DNA from: Microbacterium sp. VKM Ac-2923
GTDB taxonomy: Bacteria; Actinomycetota; Actinomycetes; Actinomycetales; Microbacteriaceae
NCBI RefSeq assembly: GCF_022815605.1
Contig: NZ_JALGRP010000010.1
Coordinates: 62,001 to 126,000 of the forward strand
Reading direction: 5' to 3'
DNA: 64,000 bases
The translations under genes were made by a program, and so were the position numbers. Positions 1 through 8,146 of this stretch are shown one piece after another (the first letter of the stretch is position 1; the number at the start of each line of letters is the position of its first letter). The notes under the pieces were generated by a model, which did no database searches, was not told where the DNA came from, and saw nothing but the letters and a program-made list of their open reading frames with translations.

Positions 1-1847
1 CCACCCGGGTCGGAGGTCGGGAACCCCGCCGCGAGCAGGGCGCGACCGATCGGATCGGCCGACGCCTCGGCCCCCGCGAACGGCACACCGGGGTCGGCCA
101 GAAGACCCCACGCATTGCCCGATCGCACCTGCGCCCACACGAGCGGCGCGAAGATCACGATCGAGGGGATGACGAGCCAGACGACACGGGCCACGCCGCG
201 ACCGGCGACGAGGGCGACCACCACGAGGGCGGCACACCAGAGCACGACCGCCGCGGGAGCCAGGGACGGCGCACATGCCAGCACTGCCGCCAACAGGATG
301 GATGCCGCCGCAGCCGGCGCCCAGGAGCGATGCGCGACGGCGGCGGTGTAGAACAGCCACGGCAAAAAGAGGTGCGCCAGCACGGCCGCGGGGCGCCCCT
401 CGACGAGGGCGGCGAGGAAAGTCGGCGCGAGCGCCCACGCGGTCGCCGCGACGATGCGCAGCAGCGACGACTCCGTCACGCGGGTGGCGGCGAACCACCC
501 GCCCAGGACGGCGAGCGGCAGAGCGAGCACCCAGAGCACGACGAACGCGCGCGACGGATCACCCGGTGACAGCGTGCCCACCACCGCCACGATCGCCGAG
601 AACGGGTCGGCGGGGCCGATGGCATCCAGTCCGAGGGGACGCTGCCCCCACGCGGCGTCCTGCCACAGTTGCGCGACGTTCGCGCGCAGCGGGGCGAGGG
701 CGCCGCCGCCGAGCACGGGCCATGCCAAGAGGGGGGCGAACACGGCGACCGACACGGCGAGGGCGCCGAGGACCGCCCAGGCTCCGCCGCCGACGAAGAA
801 CCGGAGCTCGCTGCGGATGGGCGCGTCGGGGTCACCGACGTCGCCCTGCCACCGCCCGCGCATCTCGGCGCGGGACACGCGCAACGGGGCGATGCGCGAC
901 CACCCGACGTTTCGCTGCGCGCGGATCCGCCGTCGAGCGCGCGCGACCGCGGTGGGTCGCGCCATCACGAGCAGGGTCGCGCCCCACTCGGGCAGCACGC
1001 GGTGCGGCATCTTGGTCACCAGGTGGACGAACGTGCGCCACACCGCCAGGGGAAGGAAGGACAGCCAGTGAAGGGGCACCGCGGGGGCGGGCGCATAGGC
1101 GAGGCGACGGTGCAGTTGCGCCGTCCGGGTCGCGAAGGCGCGCCGCCGGGCTCGACGACGACCGCGGGCCATGGCCGCGACGCCGTCACCGGCGACCGCT
1201 ACCCGGGCGGAGGGGACGACGGCGACGAGCCTCGCGGCCAGGCGCGCCCGCACGCCCAGGTCGAGACCTTCGTCGGCGCCGCCGAGAGCGGGGTCGAGTC
1301 CCCCGAGCGCCACCCAGGCCTCGCGTCGCACGAGGAGCCCGCGCACGTCGGCGCCGAGCACGTCGGAGTCGCGGTCGCGCTGCCCCTGGTCGAGCTCGCC
1401 GGCGGCCAGTTCGACGCTGCCGCCGTAGCGGTTCATGCTCACGCCGAGCGAGCGGATGAGGTCGCGATCGTCCCAGTCCACGAGCTTCGGCGCCGCCACG
1501 ACGAGCGGGGGCGACAGCTCGAGGGCCCCGGCGAGGCGCTCGAGCGCCTCGGGATCGGGGGCGGTGTCCTGGGCGAGGAGCCAGATCGTGTCGCCCGTCA
1601 GGCGCGGGGTCGCCAGCGCCGTAGCCGTCGCGAACGACGTGCCGGCGGATGCCGTGATGACCCCTTCTGCGCCGGATTCGGCGGCCAAGCGCGTGAGTTC
1701 CGCGTCGGGGCCGCACAGCACGAGGGTGAGGGCGTCGACGCGGCGGGTCTGCGCCGCAAGGGCAGCGAGCGTGCGGCGCAGATGGTTCGCCGCTGGTGTG
1801 CGTCCTTCGGGACGCACGACGAGGATGGCGTGTACACGGTCGGGCAT
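1..1847 (-). CDS. GT2 glycosyltransferase with multi-spanning membrane C-terminus (3' end cut by window)
   Basis: Open frame from an ATG at 1847 down to the window edge, 615 residues visible. The N-terminal 250 or so residues look like a GT2 fold: a strand-rich start (MPDRVHAILVVRPEGRTP), then a segment like the family's acceptor region (LGGADEGLDLGVRARLAA). From about residue 340 there are repeated hydrophobic helices separated by Arg/Trp-rich loops, so this is probably a polytopic glycosyltransferase or glycan polymerase of the envelope. It follows whiB2 on the same strand with a 93-nt gap and its own likely -10 box. The real protein continues beyond base 1. Substrate unknown; membership of GT2 is inferred by reading, not by alignment. 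Confidence 0.8.
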   Translation of the reverse strand, partial: MPDRVHAILVVRPEGRTPAANHLRRTLAALAAQTRRVDALTLVLCGPDAELTRLAAESGAEGVITASAGTSFATATALATPRLTGDTIWLLAQDTAPDPEALERLAGALELSPPLVVAAPKLVDWDDRDLIRSLGVSMNRYGGSVELAAGELDQGQRDRDSDVLGADVRGLLVRREAWVALGGLDPALGGADEGLDLGVRARLAARLVAVVPSARVAVAGDGVAAMARGRRRARRRAFATRTAQLHRRLAYAPAPAVPLHWLSFLPLAVWRTFVHLVTKMPHRVLPEWGATLLVMARPTAVARARRRIRAQRNVGWSRIAPLRVSRAEMRGRWQGDVGDPDAPIRSELRFFVGGGAWAVLGALAVSVAVFAPLLAWPVLGGGALAPLRANVAQLWQDAAWGQRPLGLDAIGPADPFSAIVAVVGTLSPGDPSRAFVVLWVLALPLAVLGGWFAATRVTESSLLRIVAATAWALAPTFLAALVEGRPAAVLAHLFLPWLFYTAAVAHRSWAPAAAASILLAAVLACAPSLAPAAVVLWCAALVVVALVAGRGVARVVWLVIPSIVIFAPLVWAQVRSGNAWGLLADPGVPFAGAEASADPIGRALLAAGFPTSDPG

Positions 1848-1857
1848 GACGCGGATC

Positions 1858-1863
1858 AGCCTA
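1858..1863 (-). promoter_or_regulatory. -10 box (TAGGCT) of the membrane glycosyltransferase gene
   Basis: TAGGCT lies 10 nt before the ATG at 1847, giving a predicted 5' leader of only a few bases. No clear -35. Confidence 0.45.
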
Positions 1864-1940
1864 AGTCCGACCCGGTGCGATCACGGACGCCGCGCCGTCG
1901 ACGGGCGGATCGCTCCCGGCACCGACAGGTGACGCGGGAC

Positions 1941-2264
1941 TCAGGCGCGACGCTTGAGCTTGCGACGCTCGCGCTCGCTCAGCCCGCCCCAGATTCCGAA
2001 CCGCTCGTCGTTCTGCAAGGCGTACTCGAGGCACTCGCCCTTGACGTCGCACGAGGTGCAGATGCGCTTGGCGTCGCGGGTCGATCCGCCCTTCTCAGGG
2101 AAGAACGCCTCGGGGTCGGTCTGCGAGCACAGCGCGTCGGTCTGCCAGGCGAGGGTGTTCTCCTCCGTGGCGTCGATGTCGCGGCGAACGCCGGGAACAC
2201 CGAGGTCGACCGGATCCACGAACCAGTTGTCCGGAACACCGGACCGGTACTGCGACGTCGCCAT
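1941..2264 (-). CDS. whiB2: WhiB-family iron-sulfur transcriptional regulator, WhiB/WhiB2 type
   Basis: 107 residues. It carries the four Fe-S cysteines (ALCSQTDPEAFF, then CTSCDVKGEC), the GIWGG turn and a basic tail (SERERRKLKRR), which closely resemble Streptomyces WhiB and mycobacterial WhiB2/WhmD, developmental and cell-division regulators that bind a [4Fe-4S] cluster and act with the sigma factor. The start at 2264 is chosen because a strong GGGGGAGG Shine-Dalgarno lies about 5 nt upstream; longer in-frame starts exist at 2315 and 2345, but 2345 falls inside the promoter. It sits between manA and a glycosyltransferase, as whiB2 does near manA in mycobacteria. Confidence 0.93.
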   Translation of the reverse strand: MATSQYRSGVPDNWFVDPVDLGVPGVRRDIDATEENTLAWQTDALCSQTDPEAFFPEKGGSTRDAKRICTSCDVKGECLEYALQNDERFGIWGGLSERERRKLKRRA

Positions 2265-2316
2265 ATCATCCTCCCCCTCGTTCGAGCCCCCATGACGCGG
2301 CTTGCGCGTAGACATA

Positions 2317-2345
2317 ATTACACCCGTGTGATTCGGATTGGTCAA
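2317..2345 (-). promoter_or_regulatory. whiB2 promoter with canonical -35 and -10
   Basis: TTGACC (2345-2340), exactly 17 nt, then TGTAAT (2322-2317). This is the only near-consensus -35/-10 pair I see in the window. It predicts a start near 2310 and a leader of about 45 nt ending in a good ribosome binding site, unlike the leaderless genes elsewhere. Confidence 0.7.
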
Positions 2346-2408
2346 GTCGCGGATGGTAAACCCTCAAGGGCGACGTGAACCTTCAGGACGCGCTCCGGCG
2401 TGTCGCGG

Positions 2409-3572
2409 TCAGGCCCCGGGCATGGCGACGAAGACTTCGCCGGCACCGTTGCCCACGAGCGGCGACTCGTCGGGGGTCACGAGCGCGGCCTCACCGGCCG
2501 CGAGCGTGACGACCGCGCCCGACGCACCGGTCAGCGTCGTCGATCCCGCGACGCCGAGAGCGATCGCGAGTCCCCGCAGATCGAGGCCGGCCCTCTCGCC
2601 CGCGGTCAGGTGACCGAGCGCGAAGTCGGCGATGCCGGGTGCGAACACCTCGGCACCCTCCCCCGTCGCCGTCGGGCGGAGGAAGGGGGGCTCGGCGGGA
2701 CGGAAGTCGACCAGGGAGAGCAGTTCGGCCACGTCGATGTGCTTGGGCGTCAGCCCGCCGCGCAGGACGTTGTCGCTCGCCGCCATGATCTCCACGCCCA
2801 GCCCCGCGACGTAGGCATGCAGGACGCCCGCCGGCACGAAGATCGCCTCACCGCGGCGCAACTGCACGAGGTTCATCAGCAGAGCGACGACGATGCCCGG
2901 ATCGGACGGGTACGCCGTATGCAGCGAACGCGTCAGCTCCAACTCGGCGGCGAACTCGGTGGATTCGGCGGATGCCGCGGCATCCACGATCTCGGCGATC
3001 TCGGCCGCATCGGCTTCCCCGAGCAACCAGCCGATCGTCGCCCGCAACGCCTCGGAGGCGTCGTCGGCCGACAGGCGCGCGCGCAGTGCGGCGACGGCCG
3101 CCCCCTCGCCCAGGGCATCGACCAACGCGCGGGTGCGCGAGATGTCGCGCAGGCCGGCGAGCGCGGTGAATTCGTCGCTCAGGGCGACGATCACCTCGGG
3201 CTTGTGGTTGTCGTCCTTGTAGTTGCGCGAGCCCGCGTCGCGGGGGACTCCCGCGGCCTCTTCGCGGGCGAATCCCTCGACCGCCTGCTCCTTGGACGGG
3301 TGCACCTGGATCGACAGGGGGGCACCGGCGGCGAGGAGCTTCAGCAGGTACGGCAGCTTCGCGGGCACGTCGAGGTCTGCCGCGACGGCGGGCAGCCACG
3401 CGTCGAGCGTGCGGTCGCTGCCGTCGTGCACCACGGCGGGCGACCCCGGGTGGTCTCCGAACCAGATCTCGGCTTCCGGCGAGCCGCTGGGTTCACGTCC
3501 CTCGAGGTCGGCGATGAGCGTCGGGCTGCCCCAGGCGTAGTCACGGGGCGTGTTCGAGATCGCAACAAGCAC
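2409..3572 (-). CDS. manA: Mannose-6-phosphate isomerase, class I
   Basis: 387 residues. Interconverts fructose-6-phosphate and mannose-6-phosphate in the cytosol, feeding GDP-mannose and mannosylated glycans. Type I cupin zinc enzyme signatures are visible: NTPRDYAWGS at the N-terminus, the zinc-site stretch IQVHPSKEQA, the HKPE segment, and the C-terminal FVPAGVLHAYVAGLGVE. The start is placed at GTG 3572 because TATGCT (3585-3580) is a good -10 box ending 7 nt upstream; the ATG at 3584 lies inside that box and would give four more residues. Diverges from the O-antigen ligase-like gene with only about 60 bp between starts. Confidence 0.93.
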   Translation of the reverse strand: MLVAISNTPRDYAWGSPTLIADLEGREPSGSPEAEIWFGDHPGSPAVVHDGSDRTLDAWLPAVAADLDVPAKLPYLLKLLAAGAPLSIQVHPSKEQAVEGFAREEAAGVPRDAGSRNYKDDNHKPEVIVALSDEFTALAGLRDISRTRALVDALGEGAAVAALRARLSADDASEALRATIGWLLGEADAAEIAEIVDAAASAESTEFAAELELTRSLHTAYPSDPGIVVALLMNLVQLRRGEAIFVPAGVLHAYVAGLGVEIMAASDNVLRGGLTPKHIDVAELLSLVDFRPAEPPFLRPTATGEGAEVFAPGIADFALGHLTAGERAGLDLRGLAIALGVAGSTTLTGASGAVVTLAAGEAALVTPDESPLVGNGAGEVFVAMPGA

Positions 3573-3579
3573 GGGCGTC

Positions 3580-3585
3580 AGCATA
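3580..3585 (-). promoter_or_regulatory. -10 box (TATGCT) for leaderless manA
   Basis: TATGCT followed by 7 nt and the GTG at 3572, the same geometry as many other genes here. It overlaps the alternative ATG start. Confidence 0.5.
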
Positions 3586-3619
3586 GTGCGGGCGCCGAAC
3601 GCTTCCGGATGCCGACCGG

Positions 3620-3625
3620 TACCCT
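3620..3625 (+). promoter_or_regulatory. -10 box (TACCCT) of the O-antigen ligase-like gene
   Basis: TACCCT ends 9 nt before ATG 3635, within the short divergent spacer shared with manA. Confidence 0.4.
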
Positions 3626-3634
3626 GAAGCGATC

Positions 3635-5029
3635 ATGGCGATGTACACGAATCACCCCGTGTCGGCGCTGCCGACGGCACCGCCGCGCGAAACGACGGCG
3701 CATCTGCTGCTGCGGGCGTGGTGCGTCTTCGTCATCGTCCTCGCCCTCGGAGGCGTGGGACTCGTCAACGCCACCGGCCCCGTCGTGGCGGCGGTGGTGG
3801 CGGCGGCGTCCGCGGTGGTCTCCGTGGTGATCTGGATCGCGATCCGCCCGCCGATGGCCGTCCGGCGCCTCCCATGGCTCGCCTTCGGCTACGTGGCCTG
3901 GGCGACGGCGTCGCTCGCATGGAGCGCCTGGCCCGCGGCATCCGTCCTCACCTGGCTGCTCCTGGTGATCACGACTTTCCAGGGTCTGTTCGTGGGGGCG
4001 GTGCTCACCTGGCGCGACGTCGTCCGCGCGGTGGCGTCCGCGGCCAAATGGGTCGTGGGCCTGTCGCTGCTGTTCGAGGTGGCCGTGTCGCTGTTGGTGC
4101 GCGGGCCTCTCCTCCCCGGCTTCGTCGTGCCGTCCGCGCAGGTGGATCCGATCCTGTACTGGTCGCGCGACAACCTCTTCGACGGTGGACGCATCCAGGG
4201 CGTCTTCGGCAACGCCAACCTGCTCGCCGCGGTCATGCTCGTCGCCATCATCGTCTTCGGGGTCCGGATGGCATCCGGAGCCCCACGCCGCGCGTTGCTG
4301 ATCGCCTGGACCGTCGTGGCCGGTTTCCTCTTCGTGCGCGCCGGGTCCGCGACCGCGTTCATCGCGGCCGCGTTCGTCGCGCTCGTGCTCGGCACCGTCC
4401 TGGTCATGCGCACGGCCCGGCGCCCCGGCGAGCGCACACGGTGGTACCTGCTGTACGCCGCGATCGGCCTCGGCGGGGGCACCGCGCTATGGCTCGGTCG
4501 AGAGGCGTTCTTCGGTGTCTTGGGACGCGGCGCCGATCTGCTCGGCCGCGAAGGCGTCTGGGCCGACGTGCTCGAGCGCGCCGATCAGCGCCCCCTCATC
4601 GGCTGGGGGTTCTCGACGCCGTGGATCTCTTCGGAACCGCTCATCGACGGCTGGATCGTCGAGCACGGTCAGACGGTCGTGCAGGCGCACAGCATGTGGC
4701 TGGACGCCTACCTGCAGCTCGGCGTCGTCGGCGTGGTGCTGCTCGCGCTGGTCTATCTCGCCTATGTGTGGCGTTCCTGGTTCTTCGCCGTCGACCGTCC
4801 CCGCTGGGACCTTCGCGACGATCGTCCGCACTCTCCGCTGACGCTCCTGCCGACGCTGGTCGGCGCGCTGCTGGTCGTGCAGGGTCTCACGGAGTCGGGA
4901 CCGCTGCTGCTCTGGGGGTGGATGTTCGTGGTGCTGTTCGGGGCCAAGATCAAGCAGACGCCCTTCGTCGGTCACGGCGCCGGCGAGATGAGCGCCTCGA
5001 TCGAGAACGGCCGTCCGCAGGGCTCGTGA
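3635..5029 (+). CDS. O-antigen ligase / Wzy polymerase-like membrane protein
   Basis: 464 residues with roughly ten to twelve hydrophobic helices spread over the whole length and a large extracytoplasmic loop near residues 310-350 (GWGFSTPWISSEPL, then QAHSMWLDAYLQLG), the layout of the Wzy_C/WaaL ligase-polymerase family. The GRIQGVFGNANLLA stretch is typical of these proteins. Such enzymes polymerise or transfer lipid-linked glycans on the outer membrane face. It precedes glfT2 on the same strand by about 100 bp. Whether it polymerises a repeat unit or ligates a finished glycan cannot be read from sequence. A second ATG at 3641 is possible. Confidence 0.8.
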   Translation: MAMYTNHPVSALPTAPPRETTAHLLLRAWCVFVIVLALGGVGLVNATGPVVAAVVAAASAVVSVVIWIAIRPPMAVRRLPWLAFGYVAWATASLAWSAWPAASVLTWLLLVITTFQGLFVGAVLTWRDVVRAVASAAKWVVGLSLLFEVAVSLLVRGPLLPGFVVPSAQVDPILYWSRDNLFDGGRIQGVFGNANLLAAVMLVAIIVFGVRMASGAPRRALLIAWTVVAGFLFVRAGSATAFIAAAFVALVLGTVLVMRTARRPGERTRWYLLYAAIGLGGGTALWLGREAFFGVLGRGADLLGREGVWADVLERADQRPLIGWGFSTPWISSEPLIDGWIVEHGQTVVQAHSMWLDAYLQLGVVGVVLLALVYLAYVWRSWFFAVDRPRWDLRDDRPHSPLTLLPTLVGALLVVQGLTESGPLLLWGWMFVVLFGAKIKQTPFVGHGAGEMSASIENGRPQGS

Positions 5030-5080
5030 GCCCGAGGGGTGCGTCCGACGGCCACCCAGGGTCGCGCCGAGAGCGCCGGG

Positions 5081-5086
5081 TAGACT
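5081..5086 (+). promoter_or_regulatory. -10 box (TAGACT) upstream of glfT2
   Basis: TAGACT with no visible -35; predicted leader about 40 nt to the GTG at 5134, which has a weak GAAAG ribosome site. Confidence 0.4.
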
Positions 5087-5133
5087 TCCCGCTGGCCGTC
5101 CGCGGCCGCTGCGCCTAGACGAAAGATCTCTTC

Positions 5134-7047
5134 GTGACGTACACCCTGCAGAACGCCGTCCTCCCGCTCGACCGCGATCCGGATCTCCTTCCTCTGTACG
5201 TCGACCCCGAGACGTGGTCCACGATCGACGAGGAGCCCGTCCGGGTGACCAACGTCGCCCAGTTGGCGAACATCCTCGATCGCCACCGCGCCCGCATCGT
5301 GGCCGGGCGACGGGTGTCGTTCGGTACCTACTTCAACGCCTTCCCGGCGTCGTACTGGCAGCACTGGACCGCCGTGCGCCAAGTGCGCCTGACCGTGCGC
5401 ACGACGGGGGATGCCACGATCCTCGTCTACCGCTCGAACGGCGGCGGCACCAAGCAGCGCATCGAGACCCGCGAGGTGCGCGGCGAGGCGACGGCCAGCT
5501 CGTTCGATCTCGTCCTCGACCAGTACAGCGACGGAGGCTGGATCTGGTTCGATGTCGCCGCCGACACGACCGACGCCATCTTCGAGGGCGCTGAGTGGAC
5601 CACCGAGCAGGAGCCGGTGCGGGGCGGCAAGGCCAGCATCGGCGTCACGACGTACAACAAACCCGATTACTGCGTCGAGACGCTCGGGGCCCTCGCCGAC
5701 GCCCCCGACGTTCTCGACGTCGTCGACCGCGTCTTCATCATCGACCAGGGCACCGACCTCGTCGAGGCGCAGGACGCCTTCCCCGCGGTCGCCGAGCGAC
5801 TGGGCGAGACGCTGCAGGTGCTGCGTCAGCCCAACCTCGGCGGATCGGGCGGCTTCGCCCGCGCCATGGTCGAGACCCTCGCGCGCGAGGGCAGCGACTT
5901 CGTGCAGCTCCTCGACGACGACGTGCGCATCGAGCCCGAGTCCATCCGTCGTTCGGTGGTCTTCGGTCGCTACGCCTCGGTTCCCACCATCGTCGGCGCG
6001 CACATGTTCGACTTGCTCGACCGCCCCAAGCTGCACGCGTGGGCCGAGGTCGTCGACGACGCGCCGTTCATGTGGCGAGCCCTCTTCCAGGAGCGCCTCC
6101 CCCACGACTTCAGTGTCGCGAACCTGCGCCAGTCGCCCCTGCTCCACATGAGACTCGATGCCGACTACAACGGCTGGTGGATGTGCCTGATCCCCACCAG
6201 CATCCTGCGCGAGATCGGGTTGTCACTCCCGGCCTTCATCAAGTGGGACGACGCGGAGTTCTGCGTGCGGGCTCGGGATGCCGGCTACCCCACCGTCTCC
6301 ATGCCCGGTGTGGCGCTCTGGCACGTGTCGTGGATCGGTAAGGACGACTCCATCGACTGGCAGGCGTACTTCCACGCGCGCAACCGCATCGTGGCGGGCC
6401 TGCTGCACTCGCGCGCACCGATGGGGGGCACCCTCATCCGCCACAGTCGCCGGGTCGACCTGAAGCACCTCATGATGATGCAGTACTACCCCGTCGAACT
6501 CCGCCATCGCGCGCTCCGTGACATCCTCTCGGGACCCGAGCACATGCGCCGAGGGCTCGCGACGGCCATGCCCGACGCGCGCACGGTCGCCAAGAAGCAT
6601 CCCGAAACGGTGGTGCACAAGGACTCGGGCGTGCCCCTGCGTTCACGCCACGGACGCCAGGTCTTCAAGCGGCTCAAGAAGAACCAGTTCGACAGCCCGA
6701 GCGGTGTCGCCTTGCGCACCTTCACCGTGCGCACGCTCCTCTCGCACTGGATCCACACCCCGAAGCCCGAGAACCTCGCGCAGCCCGAGGTCGAGTTCGG
6801 CAAGGGTGACGCGCATTGGTGGCGCGTGCCCCTTTACGACAGCGCGCTGGTCAGCGCCGCGGACGGTTCGGGCAAGAACATCTACACGCGCGATCGCGCG
6901 CAGTTCCGCCGGATGCTCGTCGACAGCTGGCGGCTGCACCGCCGTCTGCAGCGCGAGTGGCCGCGCCTGTCCCGGCAGTACCGACGCGCGTTGCCCGATC
7001 TCGTCTCCGAACAGCAGTGGCGCACGACCTTCGAGGAGCTCTCGTGA
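5134..7047 (+). CDS. glfT2: Galactofuranosyltransferase GlfT2-like
   Basis: 637 residues, the same length as mycobacterial GlfT2, which polymerises the galactofuran chain from UDP-galactofuranose. Order: N-terminal beta-sandwich domain (about 1-160), GT2 core starting at ASIGVTTYNK, metal-binding DDD at residues 261-263 (LLDDDVRIEP), the WDDAEFCVRARDAGY acceptor/catalytic segment, a Trp-His motif (ALWHVSW) and a helical C-terminal domain. GTG start. Its stop overlaps the next gene by 4 nt (GTGA), so the two are translationally coupled. Together with glf and the GlfT1-like gene it indicates a galactofuranan in the wall even though no mycolate genes are visible. Confidence 0.92.
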   Translation: MTYTLQNAVLPLDRDPDLLPLYVDPETWSTIDEEPVRVTNVAQLANILDRHRARIVAGRRVSFGTYFNAFPASYWQHWTAVRQVRLTVRTTGDATILVYRSNGGGTKQRIETREVRGEATASSFDLVLDQYSDGGWIWFDVAADTTDAIFEGAEWTTEQEPVRGGKASIGVTTYNKPDYCVETLGALADAPDVLDVVDRVFIIDQGTDLVEAQDAFPAVAERLGETLQVLRQPNLGGSGGFARAMVETLAREGSDFVQLLDDDVRIEPESIRRSVVFGRYASVPTIVGAHMFDLLDRPKLHAWAEVVDDAPFMWRALFQERLPHDFSVANLRQSPLLHMRLDADYNGWWMCLIPTSILREIGLSLPAFIKWDDAEFCVRARDAGYPTVSMPGVALWHVSWIGKDDSIDWQAYFHARNRIVAGLLHSRAPMGGTLIRHSRRVDLKHLMMMQYYPVELRHRALRDILSGPEHMRRGLATAMPDARTVAKKHPETVVHKDSGVPLRSRHGRQVFKRLKKNQFDSPSGVALRTFTVRTLLSHWIHTPKPENLAQPEVEFGKGDAHWWRVPLYDSALVSAADGSGKNIYTRDRAQFRRMLVDSWRLHRRLQREWPRLSRQYRRALPDLVSEQQWRTTFEELS

Positions 7048-8009
7048 GCACGTTCGACCCCGCGACCGCGACCATCGTCGTCGTCACGTACAACCGCACG
7101 CACCTGCTGACGCGTCTGCTCGACAGCATCGAACGGATGTCGCCCGCACCGGGGCACCTCGTGATCATCGACAACGCCTCGACCGATGACACCACGGCGG
7201 TCGTGGAGTCCTTCCGCGATCGCCTCCCCACCGAGCTCGTCTACCGCCGCCTCGACACCAACACCGGCGGCTCGGGCGGATTCAGCGAGGGCGTGCGGGT
7301 CGCCTACGACCTCGGCTCCGAGTGGATGTGGCTGATGGACGACGACGTGGAGGTCGTCTCCGACGGACTCGCGCGCATGGGGCACTGGGCCCCTCGGTTC
7401 CGGAGCATACAGGGACGCCGCTACGACTACGACGGCAGTGAGTTCTACTGGCAGTACCGCATCGCCGAGTCGATGGCGATCCCGATCCCCTACGCTCCCG
7501 CGGCCTTCGACGACTCGGGCTTCAAGCCGATGAATTCGGGCTGCTTCGAGGGCATGTTCATCCACCGCGACATCGTGGCGAAGATCGGACTGCCCGACCC
7601 CCGCTTCTTCATCTACTGGGACGACCAGCTCTACGGCTGGCTGGCCTCACGGGAGACGCCGTCGGTGATCGTCAACGAGTTCGTCCTGCGCCGCACCCGC
7701 GAGATCAAGCAGTGGGACATGGGCATCCGCCACATGAACGCCTCCAGCGATGCGTACCGGTACTACATCATGCGCAACCGCGCGTACCTGCAGAAGTACT
7801 ACCGGACGCTCGGGGAGTATCGCGTCCTGCCTTTCACCGCGGGAACCGTGCTGACGTTCGTGAAGGAACTCATCCGTCTCGTCGTCGTGGAGCGGAAGAT
7901 CAACGGCACCAGCCACCTGTTCCGCGGTCTCCGCGACGGACGCGCGATCTCACGTGACGACTCGTGGAAGCCGATGCCTCCGCTGGAGCCGGCTCGCCCC
8001 GTCGCCTGA
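7044..8009 (+). CDS. GlfT1-like galactofuranosyltransferase (GT2)
   Basis: 321 residues. GT2 nucleotide-binding start (ATIVVVTYNRTHLL), the NTGGSGGFSEG loop shared with galactofuranosyltransferases, metal-binding DDD at 99-101 (LMDDDVEV), and a C-terminal part with FFIYWDDQLYGW. In mycobacteria GlfT1 adds the first galactofuranoses to the lipid-linked primer before GlfT2 extends; size and pairing with glfT2 suggest the same role here. The GTG at 7044 overlaps the glfT2 stop by 4 nt. I am confident of the family and less sure of the exact linkage made. Confidence 0.85.
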   Translation: MSTFDPATATIVVVTYNRTHLLTRLLDSIERMSPAPGHLVIIDNASTDDTTAVVESFRDRLPTELVYRRLDTNTGGSGGFSEGVRVAYDLGSEWMWLMDDDVEVVSDGLARMGHWAPRFRSIQGRRYDYDGSEFYWQYRIAESMAIPIPYAPAAFDDSGFKPMNSGCFEGMFIHRDIVAKIGLPDPRFFIYWDDQLYGWLASRETPSVIVNEFVLRRTREIKQWDMGIRHMNASSDAYRYYIMRNRAYLQKYYRTLGEYRVLPFTAGTVLTFVKELIRLVVVERKINGTSHLFRGLRDGRAISRDDSWKPMPPLEPARPVA

Positions 8010-8019
8010 CCCCGGTGTA

Positions 8020-8039
8020 ACCCGGGCGACCGCTCGGGT
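8020..8039 (+). terminator. Possible weak hairpin after the GlfT1-like gene
   Basis: ACCCGGGC-gacc-GCTCGGGT forms an 8-bp stem with one mismatch in the 137-bp convergent gap; no T-run. Weak. Confidence 0.25.
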
Positions 8040-8146
8040 GCCCCCACCCGGGCCTCTCACCCTCGCGCGTCCTGGCTCGACGGGAGTGGCGCCGTGCCCA
8101 CTCGCGGCGCGGTCGCCGCCCGTGGCCGTGGAGCGGTCACGCGGCC

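Noticed and set aside
669..2378. A 569-codon + strand frame opposite the first glycosyltransferase and whiB2
   Set aside because: Low-complexity Arg/Gly/His composition and no family motif; the opposite strand carries clear GT2 and WhiB sequences.
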